Origin: Apus apus
Taxonomy: Eukaryota > Chordata > Aves > Apodiformes > Apodidae
Direction: 5' to 3'
Length of the DNA stretch: 64,000 nt
NCBI RefSeq assembly: GCF_020740795.1
Contig: NC_067304.1
Coordinates: forward strand, 6,500,056 to 6,564,055
The notes beneath the pieces are model-generated. The model was not told the DNA's origin and made no database searches. It worked only from the letters and a program-made list of their open reading frames with translations. This document shows positions 41,881 through 64,000 of the stretch, one piece after another (position 1 is the stretch's first letter; each line of letters opens with the position of its first letter). Made by a program: the position numbers and the translations under genes.

Positions 41881-42700
41881 AATCTGGCCGCGCAGAGCGG
41901 GCTCTGCGCTTATCTCTGCTCCACAGCTGGGACCCGACACCCCGTGGGACGAGCCCCTGGCCCAGGGCCCGACGGAGGCCGCGCAGGAGCGCGGGACGAG
42001 CCCGCAGGGCGCGGGGGCTGCGGGCGGGGCCCGCCCCGCCCCTTCCGGCGCCTCGCGGCGGCGCGCGCGCTCGGGTGGGCGGGCTCGGCGCTCGGGCCGC
42101 TCGGGGCTCGGCTGGCTCAGTCTGGCGCGGGCGGCCCAGCGGCCCGGAGCGGCGCGGCGGGAGCGCGGCGGGGGCGCGCGGGCCCGGGCGGCGGCGGCGG
42201 TGCCGGTGCGGGGGGTTGGGGGGCCCGGCCGGGCCCTGAGGGCGCGGCGGAGCCTGGCGGCAGCGGAGCGGCCTCGGGGCTGCCCCCGGCGTGCGCGGGC
42301 CGAGCGGGCCGGGCCGGCGGCCGCGGCGGGGCTATGATGCTCCCGCTGCGGGGCTCCGCACCCCCGTGTGTCCCCCAGGCAGCTCCGGCCCGCGGCTGAG
42401 ACCCCCCCACCGGCGGTGAGTGCGACAAGCGGGCTCGCGGCGGGGCGCGGGCGGCCCGGCGGGTCGGGGATCCTCGGCGCGGCGGAGGCCCAGGCCCCGC
42501 TCCGGCGGGACGCGGCGCTGCGGCCGCCTCCGGGCGAGGGCCCGTGTCCGCCCGCGGGCCGGCGGCGCCTCCCTGACCGGCGGCCTCCGTCGTGGCGTTG
42601 CAGACCGAGCGCCAGGCGCGGCCTCGGCTCGAGGTTCGCCCGGTCCGGGTTAGGTTTGCGTGGACTGTGCTCGCAGCTGCGGCGGAGCAGACCGCGGGGG
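41880..42700 (+). promoter_or_regulatory. HIPK1: CpG-island promoter and probable non-coding first exon of HIPK1
   Basis: About 0.8 kb of very CpG-rich sequence with GC boxes and an ETS-like core (ccccgccccttccgg near 42025-42045). A strong donor (cggcg then gtgagt, exon end about 42415) inside the island suggests a non-coding 5' exon spliced to the acceptor at 43037. The exact transcription start cannot be read from sequence. Long open frames through the island reflect GC richness. Confidence 0.65.
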
Positions 42701-42943
42701 GGGAGGCACAGCAGTGTGAATTTTCTCAGCGTCTTCCCGCTTCCCTGCTGCCCTCCCCTCTCTCTGCTTTCCCATCTCTTGCGGGGATTTTCTGACCTTT
42801 AGGAAGCTGGGTAAAGAGCTATCTGCTCCCGTGCTCTGGGCAGTGAGGTACGATGTAGTAATTCCACCGGGGAGCCTTGCTCTGCGGGTGCCTGTAGGAC
42901 CACAGAGTGCCCTCTGAGGTGGTGGGCACCATGTGGTGCTTAG

Positions 42944-63288
<20,345 letters not shown>

Positions 63289-64000
63289 TTCCTAGGAAAG
63301 CACTGTCCTGCAATAGGCCTGAGGGATTGGAGAAGGGCTTCAGGTGAACCTTTACCTGGTAGCGACTGCCTGGTTTTTGTTTCTCCCTGTCTGGTTGTAT
63401 GTTCAAAAACATCTCTAATGAGTTCAGTCACTAACTGAGCAGCGTGCTTTGTTACTGGTATGAGGGTCACTAATTAAGTTTTTAAACTTTTACTTACCTT
63501 TTATAGATGCTTTTAAAAAGTTCATGGTCACATTTATTTAAAATTGTTCTGTTGTTCTAATCAAAAGAAAAGAAAGAAAATCAGTGTCTTGGAAGACAGA
63601 TCCTGATGACTTTTTTAACTTGTATAACTTAAACAAAAAGACTAGCAGATTATATTTTAGCAGCTTGCACAAATCCATGTTGCCACTAAAAATGTAATGC
63701 ACATTTATTTCATTATGTTGCTGGGGCAGTTTTAAAATCAAGTTTAATATTTTAATATTTGTTCTCTAATTTACTTTGTCTCTAACAAATTGCTGGTTCT
63801 GCAAAAGCCCTTACGTCTCCATAGATGTTACTGTCAAAGTTTTTTGTTTACTTCTCTGCTTTGTTTAAGGACTGTTAGAGGCAGCTGCGTCGCACTAGCA
63901 ACATTGTATATTCAGTAGTCCCTGTGAACCCTGAAATCTTTTCTTTTAAATTCTGTGTCTCCATAGCACAGCTGAATTTTTATTGCATTCATTGCAGATT
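63289..64000 (+). other. HIPK1: HIPK1 3' untranslated region (proximal part)
   Basis: AT-rich sequence after the HIPK1 stop, with T-rich and ATTTA-like stretches (atttattt at 63532 and 63701). No AATAAA is present before the window ends, so the transcript continues outside. HIPK1 mRNAs are known for long 3'UTRs. Confidence 0.75.

Noticed and set aside
41754-42802. Several 140-160 codon frames across the HIPK1 CpG island
   Set aside because: Same cause: GC-rich DNA with few stops. The splice donor inside the island and the known gene structure point to a non-coding first exon.

Overview
The window is vertebrate nuclear DNA, and almost certainly from a bird. It has intron-containing genes with GT-AG splice sites, short introns, very GC-rich CpG-island first exons, and 3'-end fragments of CR1 LINEs, the dominant avian retroposon. 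There are no bacterial-style operons, rRNAs, tRNAs, CRISPR arrays or viral relics that I can recognise. Gene order and orientation match the vertebrate block RSBN1 - PTPN22 - BCL2L15 - AP4B1 - DCLRE1B - HIPK1 (human 1p13.2). I named genes by comparing spliced translations with family sequences I remember, not by a database search.

Layout, left to right. RSBN1 is on the minus strand (coding 715-12874, 7 exons, 698 aa), with its CpG-island promoter at about 12.1-13.1 kb. PTPN22, also minus, spans 13925-28121 (21 exons, 778 aa). BCL2L15, minus, spans 29370-31711 (3 exons visible). AP4B1, minus, spans 33745-38765 (10 exons, 740 aa). DCLRE1B/Apollo, plus, spans 38973-40549 (4 exons, 460 aa) and shares a 207-bp head-to-head promoter with AP4B1. 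HIPK1, plus, has coding 43040-63288 (15 coding exons, 1212 aa once one extra base is discounted). Its CpG-island promoter and probable non-coding first exon lie at about 41.9-42.7 kb, and its 3'UTR runs off the right edge.

The genes do not form a pathway. They are a conserved syntenic block: a chromatin factor (RSBN1), a lymphoid tyrosine phosphatase (PTPN22), a BCL2-family protein (BCL2L15), a trans-Golgi adaptor subunit (AP4B1), a telomere and crosslink-repair nuclease (DCLRE1B) and a nuclear kinase (HIPK1). All exon junctions I chose keep the reading frame, and the summed lengths fall close to the human proteins for PTPN22, AP4B1 and HIPK1.

The most unusual observations are two. The first is a decayed duplicate of AP4B1 exon 7 lying only 30 nt past the exon 8 donor. 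It is open in frame from exon 8 to a stop, so retention would make a truncated protein, while splicing onward would shift the frame. The second is an eight-G run in HIPK1 exon 11 that puts the gene one base out of frame, either an assembly indel or a real truncating allele. Smaller points are a BH3-like open frame in BCL2L15 intron 1, a perfect-length 4 x 24 bp minisatellite beside BCL2L15 exon 2, near-identical twin proline motifs in PTPN22, and a cluster of ZNF143, NRF1 and E-box sites at the RSBN1 promoter. I did not find a novel multi-gene system.
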